This document shows positions 21,880 to 33,077 of a stretch of 64,000 nt of DNA, one piece after another; position 1 is the first letter of the stretch, and every line of letters starts with the position of its first letter. The translations under genes were made by a program, and so were the position numbers. The stretch covers positions 782,229 to 846,228 of the forward strand of contig MNCI01023302.1 of the NCBI GenBank assembly GCA_015680685.1. Reading direction: 5' to 3'. The notes beneath the pieces were generated by a model. The model did no database searches and was not told the DNA's origin. It saw only the letters and a list, made by a program, of their open reading frames with translations. The DNA is from Gnetum montanum. Taxonomy: Eukaryota > Streptophyta > Gnetopsida > Gnetales > Gnetaceae.

Positions 21880-22752
21880 TGATGAAGTATCATTGACTAG
21901 TTGCATCCATGGGCATGTGCAATGTAACCCCGTTGACGTATCCTTGCAATGCATGTTCGTTAACACAAATGTGTCAATGCAGGTGTTAGTCAAGCCTATA
22001 TAAATGCAGGTACCCATCGCATTTTTGACATGTTAAGTTATTATTGTAGTTGAACTCTTGTAGTTTTCTTTTCCTAGAGTTAGAATATTTTTTGAGTGCC
22101 TACATTATGAACTAAAGTAATTGTATGGATATTTATTTGAGCATCATGTACTTGGACACATTGATGTGAATGGCAATAAAGATGAGATTCTTGACATTCA
22201 TTGTATCATGGAATAGATTAATATTTCTTACTTGAACTTTGTTCTTTTTGCACTTTATATTCTTAAGTAATTAACACATTTAATAATACACACATAAGTA
22301 TGACCGCTTTGAGCATACCATTTAACGCTTGGTGATCCCAACAGTGGCCATTTGGTATGCCTAGTAATTATCACTTGGTAACCCAATAGCATTAAGATGA
22401 ATTCATGATGTGTATGGAAAGTGGGTATGGATACTTATGTTAAGATAGTTAGTGGTAGAACCATTAGAGAGTTAGAATAGTTAATTATCTACCATTTATC
22501 TATTCAGTAGTGATTAGAAAAAAACATATAAAAATATAAATATAAATAAATATAATATGCCTTAACTTACACTTAACTATACAAAAGAGCCTACACAAGT
22601 TAGAGTTAAGAAGATAATGATCACATGGCCTCTAAGTTCACCATCTTTGTCTATAGCCACACATAGGAGCTAAGTCTATGGAATTTGATTAGATTGCTAG
22701 TGCACGCTTGTGATTCGTATGGTTGGGCAAAGCAACTACTTGCTGCTTATCA
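21880..22752 (+). repeat. 5' LTR of element C (GTTAACAC/TGCA-type U3)
   Basis: 873 bp, TGATGAAGTATC...TGCTTATCA. U3 has GTTGCATCCATGGGCATG, CAATGCATGTTCGTTAACAC and AAATGTGTCAATGCAGG, then the TATA box in CCTATATAAATGC (about 21996). The CAATAAAGATGAG poly(A) signal is near 22172. Its end is followed at once by the primer site. Confidence 0.85.
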
Positions 22753-22753
22753 T

Positions 22754-22771
22754 TGGCACCATTGGTGAGAA
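22754..22771 (+). other. Primer binding site of element C (tRNA-Asp type)
   Basis: TGGCACCATTGGTGAGAA follows the LTR. The first ten bases match the TGGCGCCGTT core, apart from two G-to-A changes, of the plant tRNA-Asp 3'-end complement; the rest is decayed. Confidence 0.7.
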
Positions 22772-22897
22772 TTTAGTTTATCTAAGTGTGCTAAGTAGGA
22801 AAATATAGTGACATTATACAAAGAAATTGTGAGGACAATCAACAATAAATTATTAAGGAAAAGAGAGCAAGCACACTAGTTTTTAGCAAAAGCTAAC

Positions 22898-25819
22898 ATG
22901 GCTTCTTCTCACAAGGATGAGTCATTTATAGGTGAAACCAATCAAAGATAGAAGGTCCAAAAGACATCCCAACAACTTCATGTTGTTTACACCTATTCGG
23001 ATCCCTATACTTTGGATTTTATTTTCATCTTGCATCAAGACGAGTAGTGATGAGCCGTGATATCACGTACGTGATATCGCATCTGCGATATTGAGTCTGC
23101 CCTTGCGATATCGCATACGTGATATCGCAGCCCACCGCAATGTCTATAAATAAGAGGCAGCTTTCCCTGTTTTAGGCACTTAGACTTAGACCTTAGCCAA
23201 ACTATAGTAGTTTTACCATTCTAGAGTTAGAATAATTTCCATGTGCCCGTAGTAGGAGTCTCAAAGTGAATGGATCTTTATTCGAGCAAATTGTACCTGA
23301 GCACACATTTGTGTATGACAATAAAGACGAACTTTCTAATAAAACTTGCAGCATGTGGACTAAGCTAAATAGGATTTAATTATTTTTAAATGTTTAAATG
23401 CTTTCCTAGATAATTAATCTCTCTAAACTCTTGACTCTCCTAGTTAAATGCATTCAGTATGACCGCTTCAAGCATGTGTGTAATGCTTGGTAACCCAGTA
23501 ACAAGTAGCATTTGGTAATCCCAGTAGAGTTGCACTAATTCAGGGTGTGTGCAACAGGTGGGAATAGATACTGATGCTAGGATACTTAGAACTTAGTTAG
23601 TGAATAGTTAATGAAAGCTAGTCATTTAGTTCTCTTCACCTTTCCCTATTAGCATAGGCGTTAAAAAGATAAAAGATATAAAAATCATATACCTCAAGCT
23701 TACTTACCATACAATTGTGACAATACAAGTAAGTTTGGGAAGACAGTGATTGATTAACCTTAAGTGTTCCATTAAGGCGCGTAAGCACTTAGTCCTTGGA
23801 GTTCGACTGGATCACATGTGAGACGCTCATATTCGTATGGTTGAGTGTACGGGTACCTCACCACTCATCAAGTAGCTTTGATGGAGGAACATGGAAGGAA
23901 TTAACATAGAATATGAGGTCCACGACCATATTGACAGGGATTATCATCTCATCATGCCCAATGAGAGAAGGATCAGTAGATGGAAGCATGGTATGAGGCC
24001 TCTAAGGATAAAAGGATCCTAACCTAGTTTTTCTTACAATAGCATCAAGAAGGTAAGGACTTCTTTTTAAGCCAATCCTAATGCACAGACTCTCCTCCTT
24101 TCTATGATGGGAAGGCCCTTAACCAAAGGTTATACTTAATTATGGACAACTTGGGTAAGAAAAAGAATAGGCCTCAAGACTGGGGGGCCTCAAAAGATAA
24201 CCAAAGCCATTCATATAAAAGCAAGGATAACGACAAATACAAACATAAAGACAAATAAGGTGATCAAGGTAGGGATTAAAGAAGAGGATCTAGCAAGCAT
24301 TGTTCTTGTGTTAAGTCTTCTGCTTCCTCACCCTCATCATCATCCTCGTTATCTTTCTCCTCTAACTTTGACAAGAGGGGAAAAGGTTGATATAGAAGAC
24401 AAAATAGCTATGATGAGGATGGAGATGAATGACAGGATAGGGATGACTGTAGATCCCACCAAGATGATTAAGAATAGAGGCATGAACAGCAATAAAGAGA
24501 GAAGCATCATTGAGAAAAAAGACATAGTAGAACTCATCATAGGCATCATGGCCATGATAGGGACCACTGATATCATTATGACTATGATGAGCCTCTATTG
24601 GCAACTAGAAATATGTTAAATATTTTAGAGATAGTTAGAATTCTAGAAAGGCACTTGAAATATAGTCAAATCAAGAGGTTAAATATGAACAATATCCTCA
24701 AGTTTGAAGGGGGATATAACTCAAATCCACAGAACCATTTGCAAGCCTTTCATGATTCCTATGCCTTACAAAATATTGAAAATGAATGGAAAAATCTAAA
24801 ATTGTTCCCAAAGACACTCATTAAGGAAGCTAAGAGTTGGTATTGGTCCTTAGAACTAAAATGTATTTGTTGATGGAGTATAATGCCGAAGCTTTTTAAT
24901 GATAAGTACCAAACCTACTTAAGAGTGTCCAACTTGTGAAGACAGATTGAAGGATGGAAACAAGGTAATCATAAGTCCTTGGATGTAGCCTTGGGCATGT
25001 ACTATTCTTTTTTGCTCTGATGCCTAGTCCATGGATACTCCCAAAGGGATTAACTATGCCATATCATAGATGGGCTCAAAAATTAAATAAGAAAAATTCT
25101 TGGGGTCTATGCCCAAGGGAGACTTTTTGAGCTGCAAGCCCATTAGATCCAAAGGCTAATTGATTAGGTGGCCAAAGAAGAAGATGAACTTAAAAAGTAG
25201 AAGAGTGTAGAAGAGTACAATAGGGACCTCTCCATTCATAAAAAGGAGGTGCATTGCTATGATACTAAGGAGGAGGCACCACTTAATGAAGTGATGTAGA
25301 GAAAAACATTGCTGATATGGAAATCTGTCACTAAAATATCGACCAAGGTAGATAAGATCTATGACTCCCATGAGAAATTCTAGATAGCTCTGAAGATTGT
25401 AGAAGAATGAATAGACTAAGGGGGTAGTGGTTAAGAAAGAAGGAAGAAAAAGGATGTAGACCAAAAATATCATAAGAATAAGGGTAAAGCTACAACGGTA
25501 TAGGAGGTTGCAAATTCTAAAATAGATGATGATGGTTGTGACATTTTCCAATATGAACATCCTAATCTTGTTTAGTGTTGTCACACTTGCAAGAATCTGG
25601 GGTGTACGCTTTAAATCCTAGATTGGCAAAATGACAATGACCTAGGTGGTTGCCTTATTCACAAAGCAACTATAGGCAATAGTTCCACCAACAAAAGTAT
25701 TATCTGAGTGAAGCGCCTCCTTAAACATTAAGAGTAGTATTAGAAGTCGTAACATTCACAGTCATGGGGAATGCCACCACCAATGATAACAATATCCTTA
25801 TGAGTAACCTAATCCCTAT
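22898..25819 (+). pseudogene. gag pseudogene of element C (5' and central part)
   Basis: Starts ATGGCTTCTTCTCAC (22898). The N-terminal part reads TLDFIFILHQDE up to 23047, is cut by the solo LTR 23048-23870, and resumes at 23876 (WRNMEGI). After a long Lys/Asp/Ser-rich stretch (24180-24560) the capsid block follows: KFEGGYNSNPQNHLQAFHDSYA (about 24700-24770), SWYWSLELK, IIDGL. CDIFQYEHP (about 25535) is a decayed copy of the conserved Cys/His motif (a Cys is now Phe). Element A interrupts it at 25819. Many stops. Confidence 0.8.
23048..23870 (+). repeat. Solo LTR (GATATCGC-type U3) in gag of element C
   Basis: 823 bp, TGATGAGCCGTG...CACCACTCATCA, flanked by AGTAG on both sides (23043-23047, 23871-23875). 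U3 has several sites of the type GTGATATCACGTACGTGATATC, TGCGATATTGA and TTGCGATATCGCATACGTGATATCGC within 90 bp, then the TATA box in GTCTATAAATAAG (about 23141). A solo LTR arises by recombination between the two LTRs of one element. Confidence 0.93.
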
Positions 25820-26707
25820 TGATGAGTGGTGGAGTAATCCAACACCCAACCATACAAGATACGAGTGTTCACGTGTAGCCTGATCATAATCTATGGACAA
25901 GGTAATGTGAATATGCTAGTAAATGGTTAAAGTTCGGGATCATCATCTTCCCACATAGAGTTAGTATAATTTATGTCTATGGTTTAGCTCTCAGTGAGGT
26001 GTATGATAAATTGATGTTAATGGAACATATCTCGTAGCTGCAATGGTAAACTGTGAAAATAGTTCTAAGTCTAAGGAAAATAGTAAATTAATTTACTTTG
26101 GCCTAGAGCAATGAGTATTCGTTCCTGGCTTGCGTTCATAGCTTAGGCTTATGTAGCCATTACTAAGATTACCAAGTGAGTTCACTACTAATAAGCGAAT
26201 CAAGTGAAATCACTACTGGGTTACCAAATAATTACACTTAAATGCTCAAAACTAGTCATACTCATTTTCCCTTACTAATGAACAAGGAAAGTAAAGTACT
26301 TGGTAATGTAAATAATTAAGCTACAAAAATAGTAAAAACTATGCTAAGTGAAATAGTCAAACTAAGTGGATGTTACAATGATGAAAAGCAATCTTGATCT
26401 TTATTTTCATCATGAAATGTGCCCAAGTACACTTCACTCGAATAAAGATCTTAGACAACTACTCAACACCACACTATAGGCATTCACTTTATTACTAAGC
26501 TATGAAATTAAACTACAAGAGTTTCAGTACAAGTTAACTGAATTATGTCTTGGACCATGCATCTAAGTGTCATATTTATAGACAAGCATGTGTTCCATGA
26601 TATTGGATATCCGATGTCTTATCATGGGCTTCATTATCATATACATGATATCATAGCTCTGATATCAGATGTTTGATATTGTAGCCATTGTAAAATGTAA
26701 TTTATCA
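25820..26707 (-). repeat. 3' LTR of element A (decayed GATATC-type U3)
   Basis: 888 bp. On the minus strand U3 begins TGATAAATTACAT and has GATATCAGAGCTATGATATC, CATGATAAGACATCGGATATC and CCAATATCATGG. The TATA box lies in TGTCTATAAATATG (about 26574-26588). CpGs are almost gone, so former GATATCG sites now read GATATCA. AATAAAGATC poly(A) signal near 26400. Confidence 0.88.
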
Positions 26708-28131
26708 TATGCCCACAACTAATTGAAAATTTGTCCTCAAGTTAAAACAAAATTAAGATAGATTTCCTTACAAAATTGGAAGGTAGATTTACATGACACT
26801 GACTACTATATACATAACTCTTGAACGCTGCACTGGTGTTTTACAAAAATGACACAATATATGACATGACAACTTTTAACAAAAAATAAAATCTAGATGA
26901 AGCTTAATGTAGCCTTATGTAGTGCCTAGTTGTAGTGGCTCTTCCATCAATTTCTTCCCCTTGTCATCAAGCTTCTAGAATTTATATCCATTTAGGAGTG
27001 CCTAAAGCTTTTCTTCCTCTATTCTTGGGTCATGTACTATCCATGCTTGTTGTGTAATGTGTGATGGAGTGGGTACATCCCATGGGCATGAGAGTTGTAG
27101 GAACATTTGATTGGCCTTAATGTACTAGGCCATGAACTGCCTCCTGTCTTCTTCAAAAGCTCTAGCCTTTTCTCTTAAGTCACGATAATTTGATAATCTC
27201 TTGGCTAGGTTCACTACTCCATCTTTTTGCCCTTGGTAACCAGTCTTTAATGCTTCTAATTTGGAGTTTTCCACCTAAAGTTTTTGCAAAGCATGTTTAC
27301 AATTTGACAACTCTGTCTCATACAAAGCATATGTGGATGCTACTTATGGTTCTAGTTCATTTCTAAGCTTACCTATTGTTAGCATGGCCAAGTTAGCGTA
27401 ATGAAGGTAAGCTAACCTCATATACTTTGTAAGGTCCTCAATTTGCAGGTCTTTGTTCTTTACTTCTACCTAGTGAAGGTGGCTATAGTTTTCTAAGATG
27501 GGCTATTAGTCAGGATTTTATGTTGATATGGAACTTATTCTAGCTTTGGCCATTTGGATATCCTTTTCATTAATTTGCTTATACATTTCCACCTAATCAT
27601 GAAAGTGTTCTTTAAGCCTCTCATGTTTCTTTGCCTCATTTTGCCACACATTGATTTCAATGGCTAATTTCTAGTAGATGATGCATACCTCCTTCATGAA
27701 GAGGGTTTTATTTTCTCATGCACGATGGCTTATGTCTTGGTTGATCCTCACCATTTGTTCTCTTAATTAGTGGATGCTTTCTTCCAAGATGTTTTTCTAT
27801 TTTTCCACAGTGGTCAACCACATATTGTTTGCAGCGAGTTGTTTATTTTGTTCTTGGGTTACGGTGAGTGCCTTAGCATGTGCATACATTTGGGCTTTTG
27901 CTACTGAGGCATTCCACATGACTTTCTCCTTCTTGTTTTTATCTACTTATTTTTCTCAATTAGATGATTTCTTTGCAATGTCTTAAATTATTTCATCTGG
28001 TCAAGTGCAATGAATTGAGTTGGGTCTCTACATTCAACCCTAAAGGTCATGAGCTCTTCTTGTAATCTTAGAATTTCAACTTCTACATACTTTGACCTGG
28101 TCTCTACCATGACCAAGTTTCCTTTGGTAGT

Positions 28132-29041
28132 TGATGAGTGGTGAGGTACCCCTACACTCACCCATACGAATACGAGCGTGCACGCGCAATCCGGTCGAAC
28201 TCCGCAGACTAAATGCCTTAACACCACAAGAAACACTTGGGGTTAATCGTTCGTTGTCTTCCCAGGCTTGCTTGTAAGTGTCATGGTGTATGGTTAAGCA
28301 AGTCTAAGGTATGTGGTTTTTTTGGTATTTTTCGGTTTATCTTCTATGCTATCAGAGGAAAGGGTTGAGAAACTAAGCTAACTCTAACTAATGTCCTAAG
28401 TCTAAGTTAACTAGCGTCAGTATCCGTTCCCACTTACCGGACACACCCTGAACTATGCAACTGTGGCTTACCAAACGCTAATCGTTACTGGGATCACCAC
28501 ATGTAACGCAAGTGCTCGAAGTGGTCGTACTAAGGCACCTATTTAGCTTAAGTGTGATAAGCAGCCGATTCCTTAGCTAGCCGCACACACCCGTGGGTGC
28601 TCGTAACTAAGTCGTACTTATCACACGTTCTAGCCTAGCAATGAGTAGCCGATTCCTTGACTAGCCGTACACGTCCGTAGACGCTCGTAATCAAGTCGTA
28701 CTTGTGCGCACTAGGAAAGCAGTAAATAAACAACAATAAAACCATGTACTGCAAGGTTTATCCAATCAAGTTCGTCTTTATTGCCGTACACAACTTGGGT
28801 TCAGGTTACAAGCTGCTCGAATAAAGAGCCGTTCACTCTAGGACTCCTACTGCGGGCACATGGGAAAAATTCTAACTCTGGAGTGATCAATCTGCTAGAG
28901 CTTCGCTACTTCTAGCCAGGATTGGGAAATGAAGGGAGTGCCGCCTCTTATTTATAGATATGGCAGTGGGACGCGATATCGCGTACGCGATATCGCAGGG
29001 GAAGACGCGATATCACGGCACATGCAGGTCGCGTCTCATCA
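28132..29041 (-). repeat. Young solo LTR with a 24-bp perfect palindrome in U3
   Basis: 910 bp in minus orientation, TGATGAG...CTCATCA, flanked by GTAGT on both sides (28127-28131, 29042-29046). U3 (right end) has three GATATCG sites; two of them form a 24-bp perfect palindrome at 28973-28996 made of GCGATATCGCGT and its complement. The TATA box (TATAAATA on the minus strand) is at 28949-28956, and the AATAAAGACGA poly(A) region near 28778. U5 carries a roughly 74-bp duplication (about 28562-28708) also found in E. It keeps many CpGs, so it is one of the youngest insertions. Confidence 0.93.
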
Positions 29042-29230
29042 GTAGTGACCAATTCTGACTATAATGCAGTGACATCACTTAGGATGTCAAAAAGTGTTGT
29101 CATCACTTGTCCAGTCTACAACAATTGATCAACCACATCTTCATTGTCAGAGAAAGTCATTAAGGTTCTGACTAACATTTGAGCATCTTGGGATCTAGTT
29201 AGATCTATTGGTGGCACAATAGGTGATGAG

Positions 29231-29405
29231 AGTGATTACTCTAGTAGTTATTCTAATTATTAGAGCAGTTACTCTAATTATTAAAGTAGTTACTCTAGCG
29301 GTTACTCTAGTAGTTATTCTAATTATTAGAGTGGTTACTCTAGCAATTACTTTAGCAGTTATTCTAATTATTAGAGCAGTTACTCAAATTATTAGAGTAG
29401 TTGCT
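29231..29405 (+). repeat. U3 array of TAATTATTAGAGT units
   Basis: Alternating units of the kind CTAATTATTAGAG and GTTACTCTAG/GTAGTTATT, repeated about ten times just upstream of the TATA box. Hydrophobic 'proteins' read from it (rich in V, I, T, L) are artefacts of the repeat. The units are partly palindromic. Confidence 0.85.
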
Positions 29406-30134
29406 CCCATGCCTATAAATATACTGCCCAGGTGCACAATTGGGAAGAAGTCTTTTAGCAGTCAAGTAGCAAAACTCTTGTACTCTATTTGAAAGTTAGA
29501 GTATTTTCCAAGTACCCATAGCAAGAGGTCTAAGTGTGGACGGATCTTTGTTCAAGCATTGATGTACCTAAGCACCCTATTGTGTTGGCAATAAAGATGA
29601 GCTCTTTGATTCATCCTTGTAGCACTTGAGATTTGTTTTCTTACGCATTTATTTTATTTTATTTTCTTATGCATTTATTTTATTTTATGCACTTTACATT
29701 TATGTTATTAGCACAATAATTCATTTTGATCAATTAAGCAAATCATTAAATTACACAAGCACAACTGCTTCAAGCATGTGTGTAATGCTTGGTAACCCAG
29801 CAACGATTAGCGTTTGGTAATCCCAGCAACATTGCACTGGTTCAGGATGTGTGCAGCAAGTGGGAACAAATGCTGGTGTTAGAATTGGTTAGAACTTGGT
29901 TAATGAGTAGTTAAGTTAAATTAGTCACTTAGTTATCTCTCTCCTTCCCTACTAGCACAGGACATAAAAACATAAAAGCTATAAAAATCATATGCCTCAA
30001 GCTTAGTTAACCATACAATTGTGACATAGAGGTAAGCTTGGGAAGACACCAATCAACCAACCCATCCTTGTTCCATAAGGGCGCATAAGCACTTAGTCCT
30101 TGGAATTCAATTGGATCATGCGTGAAATGCTCAT

Positions 30135-31042
30135 TGATGAGACGTGATTCGCATAGGCTACGATATCGTGTATGCGATATCACATCCTCGATATCGCATC
30201 TTCGCTACGATATCGCGTACGTAATATCACAGTCTGCCGTCATATCTATAAATAAGGCGCAACTCTCCCTTGTTTAACATAGATAGAATAGAAGTAGTGA
30301 AGCTCTAGCAGTTTGACCACTCCAGAGATAGATTATTTTTCCCGTGTCTGCCTGCAGTGTGGTGACTGTAATTGTACGGTGTCTTATTCGAGTGTGATGT
30401 ACTTGGACACGCACATGATCAGCAATAAAGATTGAGATTACTTCATCATTGCAGTAGTCACTTTGTTATTTATTTATTTAATTGTTATTTATTGCTTTCT
30501 CTCTCACCCTTAAACTCCTAGAATGTGGTATGAGTACGACTTGATTACGAGCATCTAAGGATGTGTACGGTTAGTCAAGGAATCGGCTACTCATCGCAAT
30601 GTGGAATGAGTACAACTTGATTACGAGCATTTAAGTGTGACTACTTGGTAGCCCAATGGTGTACCTAGGATCTGCGCTTGGTAATCCCAGTGGTAGTCGT
30701 GCACGAGGTCCAAGATGTGTATGGTTGATCAAGGAATTAGTTGCTCGTCGCACTTAGGCTAGATTAGATTTTCTTACCCTTTTCCTCCTAGCTTAGTTTA
30801 GTTAATCTTACATTCCATTGCCTTCAGGAGTAGCATTAGAATTAGGAACACATCATACACATCACTCTGGACTAAACCATACGTGACAAATATAAATACT
30901 AGTCCAGTTGGGAAGACAGCGAACTGTGACCTAAGGATAACTGTATAGGTGCCACAACTAATCTATTTGTGGAGTTCGACCAGATCACACGTGCTACACT
31001 CGTTTCGTATGGTTGAGTGTAGGGGTACCTCACCACTCATCA
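30135..31042 (+). repeat. 5' LTR of element E (GATATCGCG-type U3, expanded array)
   Basis: 908 bp. U3 holds five GATATC/AATATC sites in 30155-30232 (for example ACGATATCGTGTATGCGATA and ACGATATCGCGTACGTAATA). The TATA box TATAAATA is at 30247-30254, the CAATAAAGATTGAG poly(A) signal near 30423, and a roughly 74-bp duplication at about 30525-30650. Ends CACCACTCATCA. Confidence 0.93.
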
Positions 31043-31043
31043 T

Positions 31044-31061
31044 TGGCACCATTGCCAGGGA
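31044..31061 (+). other. Primer binding site of element E (tRNA-Asp)
   Basis: TGGCACCATTGCCAGGGA, one base after the LTR. It differs from TGGCGCCGTTGCCGGGGA, the complement of the plant tRNA-Asp 3' end, at three positions, all G-to-A changes, two of them at former CpGs. Confidence 0.85.
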
Positions 31062-31173
31062 CGATGCTAGTTATCTAGATTAGTTATATCATACAAGGTC
31101 GTTGTAAAGAACTTAACGATATATCTCTTAATAAGAAGTAATTATAAAAAGTCACATCAATTCACACACAACA

Positions 31174-33077
31174 ATGTCTCTCCTACAAGATAATAATAAC
31201 GTCACACTTAGTGAGGAAGTTCATTGGAGAACCAATGAGCTATATGATGATGAAGATTGGAGTATATAACCTAAAGTAGGAGTTTCTTATAAACATGAAC
31301 AAAAACAACGTCATTGCAACACATGAAGACATAACTTACTTGATGACGATGAACCCCCACTGGCCACTACAAGCCTAATGCAAATACAAGAGGATGTTCG
31401 AATCTCACATAGGCATCGTAACGAGAGCCAACTACCCAGGCTCGATTTAAATAGCTTTCCCAAATTTTCAAGAGGCTATGACTTAGATCCGCATCAACAT
31501 TTATTAGCCTTCTACGATGCTTGCACATGGAATAACATTGATAACAGTTGGCAAAAATTTAAGCTCTTTCCTATGACACTCGTTGACCAAGCTAAAGTAT
31601 GGTATAGATCGTTAAAACCAAATTCAATACGATGCTGGTCAACAATGGTAGAGGTCTTTAACGAAAAATATGAAACCTACGCAAGAGTGTCAGCCTTGAG
31701 GAAACAAATCCAAGAATGGAAACAAGTAAAACATGAACCCTTAGACATGGCCTTAGAAAGAGATTATGCACTGTTAAACAACTGTCCATGGCATTGGTTT
31801 TTCAAGGAAAGGCTAATGTACCATATCATTGATGGGCTATGTAATGAGACAAGAGAGACCTTAGGATTATATGCCCAAGGTCAACTATACAACCTAAGAA
31901 TCCATCAAATCCAAGAGCTTATTAAGCAGGTAGCAAAAGAAGAAGGAGAAATAGCTACATGGGAGAGTGTTGAAAAACATCAATGGGATCGAAATTTCAA
32001 CTTAACAAAGGTCCTTGATCATGAAAAGGAGAGATTAACAAATCTCAAGGTGGAAACATCATCTTTGCCAATACAACAATTGTTAGAAGAAGTCGAGGCA
32101 AAGATTAATAAGATGTTGGAATGGATGAATCAAAAGTGTGGAGAATATATCAACATCATTGGAGATAGAGTTTTGACAACCCAAGAAGTAGGAAAAAATA
32201 ATAGATATTCGGAAAAAAAGACCGAAGGGAATAAGTGCTCAACTGCCAATCATACATATGAATGTAACATATGCCTGTACGATCACCCCAAGGGCCAATA
32301 CCCAATATTGTTACATCTACATGAGCATTGGGGAAACACGTTACATCTAGAGTTCGTACAAAGATACTATGTTCGATCATAGTGGCAATAATCCCAATCA
32401 TGGGGGAATCCACCCTTAGACTGGAGGCACCCTTCATATTATCTAAATCTAAACGCTTATCATGTTCAACACCCTGTTTCTTGAACTAGGCCAACATACT
32501 CTATCTCATCATAATACCATTCTCCAAAATACTATCAACCCATACCTCCAACACAACCACCACCTTATGTACCTTATATTCCTCCTAAATTTCAACATTC
32601 TCATCCTTTCCCTCCTTCCACAATGCCACCAACTATTCCTAAGGTGTTTGTGCCATAGCAACAACCCACGAACAACACTTATGCTACTGCTACTAACAAC
32701 AATGAAAAGCCTCCTCAACATCAAAGGCGTCCTTTCTTTAAACACGGTTGTAGGAAGGGACAACACAATTCAGAGGCCACTGCATCTTCCAACCCAACAC
32801 AAGTCCAACAATGTGGTGCACCCTTACTATCGAATCCAATGCCTCATGAAACTTCATCAGGGCCACCAACTTACACTCCAACAACTATACGACCTAATGA
32901 ACACAACCATGGGAGGCATCATCCTAATCCTTGCATACCATCTAATGGTCACCAACATCATAGTGGATCAACTTGTTATCCATGAACTACATCGTATAAA
33001 GTACCCCACTATGCTTTCTATAATCAAGTGTGTGAACCCCAATGGGGTAAGTATAGAGACCGGTTCCAATACTTCTA
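31174..33077 (+). pseudogene. gag of element E, single frame with nonsense mutations
   Basis: ATG 31174 to TAA near 33077, about 634 codons in one frame; the longest intact run is 31378-32382 (334 aa). The capsid block matches the Retrotrans_gag pattern: KFSRGYDLDPHQHLLAFYDA, FKLFPMTLVDQAKVWYRSL, FNEKYETYARVSALRKQIQ, YHIIDGLCNETRETLGLYAQ. A Glu/Lys-rich helical part follows, then CNICLYDHPKGQ (a conserved Cys/His motif, last Cys lost) and a Pro/Tyr/Gln-rich tail with RRPFFKHG. About eight in-frame stops, each one transition from CAA, CAG, CGA or TGG, and no frameshift. Role: virus-like particle shell and RNA packaging. Confident family call. Confidence 0.9.

Noticed and set aside
24260-24619. 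119-codon open frame and its antisense partners at 24349-24604
   Set aside because: Out-of-frame shadows of the charged, low-complexity region of element C gag.
29231-29405. CRISPR-like regular repeats
   Set aside because: Units are adjacent, variable and partly palindromic, without unique spacers, inside an LTR of a eukaryotic genome.
29223-29492. Hydrophobic open frame rich in V, I, L, T (also 47631-47849, 56880-57134)
   Set aside because: It is the translation of the TAATTATTAG U3 array in an LTR; the hydrophobic runs come from the repeat, not from a membrane protein.
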